Part shown: piece by piece, positions 57,943-64,000 of the stretch | Layout of the letters: each line of letters starts with the position of its first letter | Position numbering within the stretch: position 1 is the stretch's first letter | NCBI RefSeq assembly: GCF_000744225.1 | Contig: NZ_JQLN01000005.1 | Location: 1,635,001-1,699,000 of the forward strand | Length of the DNA stretch: 64,000 nucleotides | Reading direction: 5' to 3' | Source: Kitasatospora mediocidica KCTC 9733 | GTDB taxonomy: Bacteria > Actinomycetota > Actinomycetes > Streptomycetales > Streptomycetaceae | Made by a program: the position numbers and the translations under genes | Notes under the pieces: generated by a model | Database searches by the model: none | Told to the model about the DNA's origin: nothing | Seen by the model: the letters and a program-made list of their open reading frames with translations, nothing else

Positions 57943-59057
57943 GGATATCCACCGACCCCGCCCTGATCGGCTTCGAGGAACGCCGTGGCGATCTGGCGGA
58001 GCCTAGGGGCTGCGGCTGCCTGCACTGCGTCTCACGCAGCAGCGGCAGCGCCCGGCGCCTCGCCCCGGCGGGCGGGACGGCCCGCCCGACCCGGTTCGCC
58101 CGGACCGTGCGCGGCACCTGCCTCGCCACCACCGTGCTGGCCGGCGCCGGCGTGGTCGGGCTCGGCTCCGGCGCCGGGACGGCCAACGCCGAGTCGGCGC
58201 CGAGCCGGGCCGGCTGGGACGGGTCGCGCTACTGGTTCCGGAACGCGAGTGGTGAGTGGCGGTACACCAGTCACTACGACGTCTATCTGAGCCGGACCTC
58301 CGGGGCCTCCGCGACCTCTGGGTCGTCCGGGTCGTCCGGGTCGGCCAGCTCTCCGGCCGGCCAGGCGTCCGAGAGCACCGCCGGCGACGAGGGTATCCGG
58401 CAGGGCTGGGACGGCTCGCGCTACTGGTTCCGGAACGCGAGTGGTGAGTGGCGGTACACCAGTCACTACGACGTCTACCTGAGCCGGACCTCCGGGACCT
58501 CGGGGTCCACCGAGACCCGCCCCACGTCCGGCGGCGGTCGGCGCCAGGGGTGGGACGGAGCCAGGTACTGGTTCGTCAACGGGAGCGGTGAGTGGCGCTA
58601 CACCAGCCACTACGACGTCTACGTCAGCCGGACGGCGGGAGGCGACCAGTCCTCCCAGGACCAGCAGGCGCAGCCGTCGCAGCAGGCGGGCAGCGGCGTC
58701 GAGGCCGCCGTCGACTACGCGCTGGCCCAGCTCGGCAAGCCGTACGTCTGGGGCGGCGACGGCCCGGACGGGTACGACTGCTCCGGGCTGGTGCAGCAGG
58801 CCTACCAGCGGGCGGGGATAGACCTCCCCCGGGTCGCCGACGACCAGTACGCGGCGACCACTCCGATCAGCTCGGCCGATCTGCGGCGCGGCGACCTGAT
58901 CTTCTGGTCCGACAGCAGCCGGGCCTCGGGCATCCACCACGTCGCGATCTACCTGGGCGGCGGCACCTACGTGGAGGCCCCGCGTCCCGGCCGGAGCGTG
59001 CGGATCTCCACGCTCAGCCGTTCCTACTACCCGACCCACCTGGGCCGTCCCAGCTGA
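57939..59057 (+). CDS. Secreted NlpC/P60 peptidoglycan hydrolase with three WDGxRYWF repeats
   Basis: 372 residues. The cytoplasmic/signal region is unusually long (membrane segment ATTVLAGAGVVGLGSGAG about 67-84, cleavage near TANAES). Three copies of a 31-residue aromatic repeat follow (92-122, 156-186, 204-233), each reading like GWDGSRYWFRNASGEWRYTS then HYDVYLSRT, joined by Ser/Gly/Thr linkers. The NlpC/P60 domain (about 255-372) has the catalytic cysteine in YDCSGLVQQAY and histidine in GIHHVAIYLG. It should cut stem-peptide bonds in peptidoglycan. The repeats probably bind wall polymer but match no module I know. Coupled to the SPFH gene upstream. Confidence 0.88.
   Translation: MRISTDPALIGFEERRGDLAEPRGCGCLHCVSRSSGSARRLAPAGGTARPTRFARTVRGTCLATTVLAGAGVVGLGSGAGTANAESAPSRAGWDGSRYWFRNASGEWRYTSHYDVYLSRTSGASATSGSSGSSGSASSPAGQASESTAGDEGIRQGWDGSRYWFRNASGEWRYTSHYDVYLSRTSGTSGSTETRPTSGGGRRQGWDGARYWFVNGSGEWRYTSHYDVYVSRTAGGDQSSQDQQAQPSQQAGSGVEAAVDYALAQLGKPYVWGGDGPDGYDCSGLVQQAYQRAGIDLPRVADDQYAATTPISSADLRRGDLIFWSDSSRASGIHHVAIYLGGGTYVEAPRPGRSVRISTLSRSYYPTHLGRPS
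58212..58637 (+). repeat. Three tandem 90-93-bp coding repeats in the NlpC/P60 gene
   Basis: Units at 58212-58304, 58404-58496 and 58548-58637. The first two differ at only 2 of 93 bases; the third is diverged but codes for the same motif. The near identity of units 1 and 2 points to recent duplication or gene conversion. Confidence 0.92.
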
Positions 59058-59073
59058 GCCGGCGCACGTCCTG

Positions 59074-59116
59074 AGCGCGGGGCCCCGTCCACAGCCTGTG
59101 GACGGGGCCCCGCGCT
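59074..59116. terminator. Very strong bidirectional terminator, 21-bp stem
   Basis: 59074-59094 pairs perfectly with 59096-59116 around a single unpaired C, between the convergent NlpC/P60 and aldo/keto reductase genes. Confidence 0.9.
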
Positions 59117-59132
59117 GTGCCGACGCCGCGGC

Positions 59133-60101
59133 TCAGGCCGAGGCGTCGTCGAGCAGGGCGAGGTCCTGCGCCGTCAGCTCCAGCGCGGCGCCGGCCAGCA
59201 GCGCGGGCAGCTGCTCGACGGTGCGGGCGCTGGCTATCGGCGCGGCGACCGTCGGCTGGGCGGCCAGCCAGGCCAGGGCCACGGCGGCGAGTTCGACGCC
59301 GTGCGCCGCCGCGACGGTGTCCAGCGCGTCGAGCACGCGCGGACCGCGCGGCTCCTCCAGGTAGCGGCCCGCGCCCTGGGCCCGCGCGCTCTGCACGGCC
59401 GGGCCGCCCGGGCGGTACTTGCCCGTCAGAAAGCCCGAGGCCAGCGCGGAGTAGGGCAGCGCGGAGAGCCGGTGTTCGGCGGCGACCGCAGCCAACTCGC
59501 CCTCGTAGCTGTCGCGCGAGACCAGGTTGTAGCGCGGCTGGATGGCCACATACTTGGCCAGGCCCTCGGCGTCGGAGAACTCCAGCGAGGCGGTCAGCCG
59601 CTCGGCGCTGATGTTGGAGGCGGCGATCTCGCGGACCTTGCCCTCCTTCACCAGGGCGTCCAGGGTGCCGATGATCTCGGAGACCGGCGTCTCGAGGTCG
59701 TCGAAGTGGGTGTAGAGCAGGTCGATCCGCTCGATGCCCAGCCGGCCCAGTGACCCGTCGACGGTGGCCCGGATGTTGTCGGCCTTCAGGCCTTTGGCGT
59801 CGGGGTGGGCGCCGACCTTGGTGGCCACCACGATCGAGTCCCGGTTGCCGCGCGAGCGCAGCCAGTTGCCGAGGATGGTCTCCGACTCGCCGCCCTTGTT
59901 GCCCGGCACCCACGCCGAGTAGACGTCGGCGGTGTCGACGAAGTCGCCGCCGGCCGCGGCGTAGGCGTCCAGCACGGCGAACGACTGGGCCTCGTCGGCC
60001 GTCCAGCCGAAGACGTTGCCGCCGAAGGAGAGCGGGAAGACGGTGAGGTCAGAGGTGCCGAGCGTCACACTGCGGCGGGGGTCACGTCGGTTATCGGTCA
60101 T
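59133..60101 (-). CDS. Aldo/keto reductase
   Basis: About 322 residues. The AKR barrel shows the catalytic tetrad region FVDTADVYSAWVPG (Asp, Tyr), KVGAHPDAKG (Lys), ERIDLLYTHFDD (His) and the NADPH site (ASNISAERL, LPYSALASGFLTGKYRPG, ARTVEQLPALL). It reduces aldehydes or ketones with NADPH; the substrate is unknown. The start is uncertain: ATG 60101 begins where homology begins, but it and two upstream ATGs (60134, 60167) all lack a good ribosome site. Confidence 0.88.
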   Translation of the reverse strand: MTDNRRDPRRSVTLGTSDLTVFPLSFGGNVFGWTADEAQSFAVLDAYAAAGGDFVDTADVYSAWVPGNKGGESETILGNWLRSRGNRDSIVVATKVGAHPDAKGLKADNIRATVDGSLGRLGIERIDLLYTHFDDLETPVSEIIGTLDALVKEGKVREIAASNISAERLTASLEFSDAEGLAKYVAIQPRYNLVSRDSYEGELAAVAAEHRLSALPYSALASGFLTGKYRPGGPAVQSARAQGAGRYLEEPRGPRVLDALDTVAAAHGVELAAVALAWLAAQPTVAAPIASARTVEQLPALLAGAALELTAQDLALLDDASA

Positions 60102-60218
60102 GAAGGGGACCAACGAGCGGGAACCGTGGGCCATTCCGTGCTGGGCGGCTGATCGGAAGATCTTCATGCGCCGGTCGCAATAGCACGGGCGGGCCGAAGT
60201 TCGTTAGAGTCCCATGCC

Positions 60219-60404
60219 ATGGCTGAGAACTATGAAGACCCCGCCGGCAGCACCCAGATGTTCCGCGCCTTCGTGGAGACGCCGGCGCCGCAGGCCCCGG
60301 GCAACGTCTCCGTTCACCGCAGCGGCAACCGCAGTGGCCTGATCGCCGTGGTGGCGATCGTGGCCGTGCTGGTCGTCGGTGCGGTGGTCTGGCTCGCGAT
60401 CTAG
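60219..60404 (+). CDS. Small single-pass membrane protein
   Basis: 61 residues with a hydrophilic N-terminus and a C-terminal membrane helix (GLIAVVAIVAVLVVGAVVWL), so tail-anchored or type II topology. TAGAGT at 60205-60210, 8 bases before the ATG, fits a leaderless transcript; no Shine-Dalgarno is present. Third-position GC is high and the frame is clean, supporting a real gene. Function unknown. Confidence 0.65.
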   Translation: MAENYEDPAGSTQMFRAFVETPAPQAPGNVSVHRSGNRSGLIAVVAIVAVLVVGAVVWLAI

Positions 60405-60429
60405 GGCGGCACCCGTCAGGCGCGGGCCG

Positions 60430-61428
60430 TCAGCACGGCGCGCGCCACGCGTCCAGCTCCAGGTGCTTCTCCATCGAACTGAGTTGGAGTTGCTTGGACT
60501 GCGCGCAGTACTGCGAGTTCGGCACGTTGTACTCGACGTGCAGGACCGCTTTGCCCTGCTTGATGAACGGCGTGAGCCCGTCGCACTCCTGGAACTCGGC
60601 GCACTGCTCGTCGACTGAGAAGTCGAAGTAGTCGACCAGGTCCGAGACCTGGGCCACGTCGTTCTTCAGGGCGACGCCGAGCCCGAGTTGGTGGGCGATG
60701 TCGGCGATCATCTTGTTGTACGCCAGCTGGTCGGCCGCCGTGAGCGGAAAGCCCGACTTGTTCGCGTAGGCCTCCAGGAGGTCGGGCTCGACCGCGTCGA
60801 AGCCCTTGGCCTTGCACATCTGGAAGCGCTGCGTCATCAGCGGGCGCAGCACGCTCAGCTGACGGATGTCGAGCCACTTCTCGCCCTTCCACCCGTCGCC
60901 GGAGCCCTGGACGGCCTGCGGGAAGGCACCGGCGTCGGGGCGGAAGGTCTCCCAGGAACCGGCGTTGATGTAGCAGATCACCTTGCGGCCCTTGGCGTGC
61001 AGCGAGGCGACCACCGAGGCGTCGTTCTCGAAGCCGTCGATGTCGTACACCGGGACGTCGACCGACTGGTCGACCGTGCCGCTGAGTTGCCACTGCCAGG
61101 CGGTGCCCGGCGAGGGATGCCAGATCGCCTGCGGAGCCGTCGAGCCGGACGAGCCGGACGGGTTGGGCGCGCCGGGAGAGGACGGTACGCCCGGGGTGGC
61201 GCTGGTGGCCGGCGCTCCGGTGGACGGATCGGGCGAGGAGGGGGCCGCGGACGAGGCCGGCGGGGCCGCCGGGGAGGAGCCGGGCGCCGTGGGTGAGGTC
61301 GCGACGGTCGGCGAGCCGCTCGCGTCGCCGTCCCCGTCGTCGCCGCCGCCGTCACTGCTGCAGGAGGTGACGAACAGTGCGGTGGAGAGGGTCAGGGCGG
61401 CCAGCAGTACGGAGGTACGGCGCGTCAC
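60430..61428 (-). CDS. GH114 endo-alpha-1,4-polygalactosaminidase lipoprotein (Ega3-like)
   Basis: 332 residues from GTG 61426-61428, GGAG 8 bases upstream (a GTG 9 bases earlier is too close to it). A lipoprotein signal ends LFVTSC near residue 23. A Ser/Pro/Ala/Gly linker (about 25-95) precedes the GH114 barrel (100-332): TAWQWQLSGTVDQSVDVPVY, KVICYINAGSWETFRPDAGA, KWLDIRQ, FDAVEPDLLEAYANKSGF and YFDFSVDEQCAEF. GH114 enzymes cut alpha-1,4-linked galactosamine polymers such as fungal galactosaminogalactan. It is last in an operon with a spherulin-4 protein, an epimerase and a nucleotidyltransferase, and should act outside the membrane on an exported polymer. Confidence 0.87.
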   Translation of the reverse strand: MTRRTSVLLAALTLSTALFVTSCSSDGGGDDGDGDASGSPTVATSPTAPGSSPAAPPASSAAPSSPDPSTGAPATSATPGVPSSPGAPNPSGSSGSTAPQAIWHPSPGTAWQWQLSGTVDQSVDVPVYDIDGFENDASVVASLHAKGRKVICYINAGSWETFRPDAGAFPQAVQGSGDGWKGEKWLDIRQLSVLRPLMTQRFQMCKAKGFDAVEPDLLEAYANKSGFPLTAADQLAYNKMIADIAHQLGLGVALKNDVAQVSDLVDYFDFSVDEQCAEFQECDGLTPFIKQGKAVLHVEYNVPNSQYCAQSKQLQLSSMEKHLELDAWRAPC

Positions 61429-61452
61429 GGTGAGCACTCCAGGGAATCGGGA

Positions 61453-62181
61453 TCAGGGTCGCAGGTGGGGGAGTGCCGTGGCGGCGGCTGGTGGGGGAGC
61501 GTCGGCGGGGGCGGGGAGCCCGTACGGTGGGACGCCCCACGGGTTGGCACCGCTCCCGGCCACCGCGCATCCCGCGCCGGCCCGTCGGGAGGCGATCAAC
61601 GCGCCTGCGGCGCGGGCTCGTTCGGCGGGGACGTCGTAGACCAGGTGGCAGAACCGGGTGGCCGGGTGGTGGCCGGTCCAGAGCGGCAGCACCAAGGCAT
61701 CGTACTCGGTCCAGCTGCCCTCGAAGGTGACCAGCAGGTCGCCCAGTTCGGGTTCGGCGTAGGCGGGTTCGGGGTGGACGCCGTGGCCCAGCACGACGGT
61801 CGCGCAGCCCGCCGCGCGGGCGGCGGTGGCGAGCCGGCGGTAGTGCGGGAGGGCGTCCGCGTGGCTGGCCGCCTGGTCGAAGTAGACGCCGTCGGTGCCG
61901 TACCACTGGCGGTAGTTCAACAGCTCAGCCACCACCTCGGCGTGCGGGCGGCGGCCGTAGGCGGTGTCGACGTATCCGAGCAGCGTGATGCCGGCTGCGC
62001 GCAGCCGGTCCGCGGCCTGCTCGAAGGCGGGGTCGGGGGCCGGGCCCGGGCCGTCGGCGATGTTCAGCACGACGCCCCGGACGGCCGACGGCCCCGCCGC
62101 CGCGACCGCCTGCCAGGCCGCCGGGTCCACCGCGGGGTGGACGTACAGCGGCACCAGCAGGCGGGACTCTGTGACGGTCAT
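61453..62181 (-). CDS. Spherulation-specific family 4 protein (GH135/Sph3-like hydrolase)
   Basis: 242 residues; ATG overlaps the epimerase stop codon (ATGA at 62178-62181). The Spherulin4 pattern is clear: LLVPLYVHPAVDPAAWQAVA, VLNIADGPGPAPDPAFEQAA, GITLLGYVDTAYGRRP, NYRQWYGTDGVYFDQA and a TIM-barrel end. The fungal homologue Sph3 is a GH135 hydrolase of alpha-1,4 N-acetylgalactosamine and is needed for galactosaminogalactan synthesis. No signal peptide is visible, so this copy may act inside the cell or leave by a non-classical route. The Gly/Pro/Ala-rich C-terminus is low complexity. A GH114 enzyme gene follows after 24 bp. Confidence 0.87.
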   Translation of the reverse strand: MTVTESRLLVPLYVHPAVDPAAWQAVAAAGPSAVRGVVLNIADGPGPAPDPAFEQAADRLRAAGITLLGYVDTAYGRRPHAEVVAELLNYRQWYGTDGVYFDQAASHADALPHYRRLATAARAAGCATVVLGHGVHPEPAYAEPELGDLLVTFEGSWTEYDALVLPLWTGHHPATRFCHLVYDVPAERARAAGALIASRRAGAGCAVAGSGANPWGVPPYGLPAPADAPPPAAATALPHLRP

Positions 62182-63056
62182 CTAGCGTTGGCCGCCAGCC
62201 AGAGGTCGTTCAGGGTGTCGGCCAACGGGATGACGGGCTGCCACCCCAGGGCCCGCCCGGCCGCCGAGATGTCGGCCTGGTGCCAGGAGACCGCGGCCGA
62301 ACGCTCCGAACCCGCGCCGTTCTCGTGGATCCGGCCGGTGAAGCCGGAGGCCGCCACCAGCCCGTCGGCGATCGCCCGGACCTGCTGGGCCCGGCCGGTC
62401 GCGATGTTGAGGATCCGCGGGAGCGGTCCGTCGGCCGTGACGGTCAGGGCGACCGCACGGGCGACGTCCCGGACGTCGACGAAGTCGCGGTAGGCGGAGA
62501 GGTCGCCGACCGTGATGTCCTCCTCGCCGCCCAGGGCCTTCACCAGTTCGCCCGCCAGCGAGGCCGCCGGTGCGCCGGGGCCCACCGGGTTGAAGACCCG
62601 CAGCACCACGGCGTCGAGCTTGGAGGCGGCCACCGCGAGGCTGCCGGCCAGCTTGGTGGCGCCGTAGATCCCGACCGGACGGGTGTCGGAGCTCTCGCTC
62701 AGCGGCACGCCCTGCTCGCACAGGCCGTATTCGCCGGCCGAGCCGAGGTGCACCAACTTGGCCGAGGGGACGGCGAGTTGGAGTGCCTCGCAGAGCAGCG
62801 CCGGGCCGCGCGCGTTCACCTCGCTCTGGTGCAGCGCGCTGCCGGCCACCGCCCCGGCGCAGTTGACCACCACGTCGGGGGCCAGTGCCGCCAGGGCGTC
62901 GGCCAGTTCCGGCAGTTGGGCTGTCGTCAGGTCGACCCGCAGGTCGTGGCTGTCCCGGCGCCCGCCGGTGACCAACTCGGCCGCGGGGAGGGCGCGCAGG
63001 GCGGTGGCGACGTGACGGCCGAGGAAGCCGTCCGCGCCGAGCAGCAGGATTCTCAC
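62178..63056 (-). CDS. NAD-dependent epimerase/dehydratase (nucleotide-sugar type)
   Basis: 292 residues from GTG 63054-63056, overlapping the upstream stop codon by 4 bp. Extended SDR: GADGFLGRHV (NAD-binding GxxGxxG), NCAGAVAGSALHQSEVN, HLGSAGEYG (catalytic Ser/Thr region), GIYGATKLAG (YxxxK), VLRVFNPVGPG, AYRDFVDVRDVARAV and ILNIATGRAQQVRAI. It probably epimerises or reduces a nucleotide sugar, for example UDP-GlcNAc to UDP-GalNAc, but similarity to other SDR enzymes leaves the substrate open. It lies mid-operon between the nucleotidyltransferase and the spherulin-4 gene. Confidence 0.87.
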   Translation of the reverse strand: MRILLLGADGFLGRHVATALRALPAAELVTGGRRDSHDLRVDLTTAQLPELADALAALAPDVVVNCAGAVAGSALHQSEVNARGPALLCEALQLAVPSAKLVHLGSAGEYGLCEQGVPLSESSDTRPVGIYGATKLAGSLAVAASKLDAVVLRVFNPVGPGAPAASLAGELVKALGGEEDITVGDLSAYRDFVDVRDVARAVALTVTADGPLPRILNIATGRAQQVRAIADGLVAASGFTGRIHENGAGSERSAAVSWHQADISAAGRALGWQPVIPLADTLNDLWLAANAR

Positions 63057-63904
63057 GCGGCCCGCCCGTCGGAGGCGGCCGTGGCCTCGGGCTCGGTCTC
63101 GTCCGGCAGGTCGACGGCCGCGCGGGTGACGGGCGCCCGGTCGGCGGCGGCCAGTGCGGCGTGCACCGCGTGCAGACCCTCGCCGATCGGCGCGGCCTCC
63201 CGGAGCAGCAGCGAACGGCGTTCCGCGAACTCGGCGTTGGCCCGGTCGTAGTCGTCGGGGCGGCCGATGTCCAGCCAGTACCCGTCGAACTCGTAGGCCG
63301 ACGGCGGGGTCTTGGCCGCCAACAGGTCGAGCACCAGGTCGTCGAAGCCGAGCGGCAGCCCGGGCGTGTAGGCGGACAGCGCGGAGCGCGAGACGCCGTA
63401 GACGCCCATCGAGACCCGGTAGTCCATGCTGGGCTTCTCGCGGAAGCCCGTGATGCTGCCGTCCGCGGTGTCCAGCACGCCGAAGTCGATCTTGACCTGG
63501 CGGGCGTAGGTGGCGATGGTGAGCGGCGCCCCGCTGGCCTCGTGGTGCTTGAGGATCCCGGAGAAGTCCAGGTCGGTCAGGATGTCCCCGTTCATCACGA
63601 GGAAGTTCTCGGGCAGCCGGTCGAGCAGCGTGAGCAGCGGACCCATGGTGCCCAGCGGTGTGTCCTCGACGGCGTAGCCGACCCGCAGCCCCCACTGCGA
63701 ACCGTTGCCGACGTAGGCGCGGATGATGTGGCCGAGGTGGCCGATGGCGAGTGTCACCGTCTTGAAGCCCGCGCTCGCCAGCTGGCGCATCACGATCTCC
63801 AGGATGGCGTGCTGGTCGCCGATCGGAACCAGCGGCTTGGGCAGTGCCGTGGTGTACGGCCGAAGCCGAACGCCCTTGCCACCGGCCAGAATCACTGCGT
63901 GCAT
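63053..63904 (-). CDS. Nucleotidyltransferase (sugar-1-phosphate type), first gene of the polysaccharide operon
   Basis: 283 residues from ATG 63902-63904, GGGGGAA upstream. NTP-transferase family: VILAGGKGVRLRPYTTALPK with the PLVPIGDQ continuation, IGHLGHIIRAYVGNGSQWGL, FLVMNGDILTDLDFSGIL (metal Asp), TGFREKPSMDYRVSMGVYGV and DGYWLDIGRPDDYDRAN. It makes an NDP-sugar from a sugar-1-phosphate. The C-terminal 45 residues are a low-complexity tail rather than the left-handed beta helix found in acetyltransferase fusions. The stop overlaps the epimerase start (63053-63056). The upstream region of 41 bp is shared with a divergent start at 63946. Confidence 0.88.
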   Translation of the reverse strand: MHAVILAGGKGVRLRPYTTALPKPLVPIGDQHAILEIVMRQLASAGFKTVTLAIGHLGHIIRAYVGNGSQWGLRVGYAVEDTPLGTMGPLLTLLDRLPENFLVMNGDILTDLDFSGILKHHEASGAPLTIATYARQVKIDFGVLDTADGSITGFREKPSMDYRVSMGVYGVSRSALSAYTPGLPLGFDDLVLDLLAAKTPPSAYEFDGYWLDIGRPDDYDRANAEFAERRSLLLREAAPIGEGLHAVHAALAAADRAPVTRAAVDLPDETEPEATAASDGRAA

Positions 63905-63945
63905 GTGGTTCCCCCACAGGTCATGAACGAAGGAGATGAGCGGAC

Positions 63946-64000
63946 GTGGTGCGGGTGCGGCCGGAGGGGCAGGTACCGGCCGTGGGCACTGTGCTCTCGG
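63946..64000 (+). CDS. Start of a divergent gene, truncated by the window edge
   Basis: GTG 63946 is preceded by AAGGAG at 63930-63935 with 10-nt spacing, and 18 codons follow without a stop (VVRVRPEGQVPAVGTVLS). The start signal is good but the fragment is too short to name. From the operon context a glycosyltransferase or export protein is a reasonable guess only. Confidence 0.5.
   Translation, partial: MVRVRPEGQVPAVGTVLS

Overview
The window is high-GC actinobacterial chromosome, most likely Streptomyces or a close relative such as Kitasatospora. Supporting signs are very strong G/C bias at third codon positions, GTG starts, leaderless promoters of the TAGNNT type, DUF397/WhiJ-type regulator genes, F420-dependent enzymes, a TipA-type regulator, serine/alanine-rich secreted proteins and a sortase substrate ending in LAFTG. 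Gene density and content look like chromosomal core with short accessory insertions. No polyketide or nonribosomal peptide cluster, rRNA operon or CRISPR array is visible.

Left part (1-20217): a truncated VOC protein; a PucR-type regulator; a three-gene minus-strand operon (OB-fold membrane protein, flotillin, 1573-residue AAA ATPase); an F420-dependent glucose-6-phosphate dehydrogenase followed by its terminator and a decayed NTPase gene; a lipoprotein; a WhiJ/DUF397/anti-sigma-like locus (12574-14389); a TetR regulator, a CoA transferase, a GH16 glucanase, a PPOX F420 enzyme and a GNAT acetyltransferase.

Middle (20491-40396): a sortase-anchored surface protein, a polytopic membrane protein, an aquaporin, a TipA-like drug sensor with a recognisable 19-bp-spacer promoter, a GlxA regulator beside a rhodanese, an ECF sigma factor translationally coupled to a membrane protein, aminopeptidase P, a SpoIIE-type phosphatase with an altered metal ligand, a Prim-Pol-like protein, a SEC-C protein, an anti-sigma-like ATPase, a glycerophosphodiesterase, a thiamine-precursor permease under a TPP riboswitch, and an HtrA protease.

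Right part (40463-64000): tRNA-Ser(TGA) carries the scar of an integrative element, with a 45-bp perfect repeat of the tRNA 3' end and an integrase tail. Then come a GlcD-like oxidase, small secreted proteins, a DUF1906 protein, an acyl-CoA ligase, a WhiJ regulator fused in frame to DUF397, a MITE-like inverted repeat, a large PAS protein with degenerate kinase and receiver modules, tRNA-Ser(GCT) and two identical tRNA-Arg(ACG) genes. These are followed by a GEVED surface protein, an SPFH-NlpC/P60 pair with near-identical 31-residue repeats, an aldo/keto reductase and a four-gene operon at the right edge. That operon (nucleotidyltransferase, epimerase, spherulin-4-like hydrolase, GH114 lipoprotein) combines the two hydrolase families that fungi use on galactosaminogalactan. 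I propose it as part of an uncharacterised alpha-1,4-galactosamine (Pel/GAG-like) polysaccharide locus continuing beyond the window.
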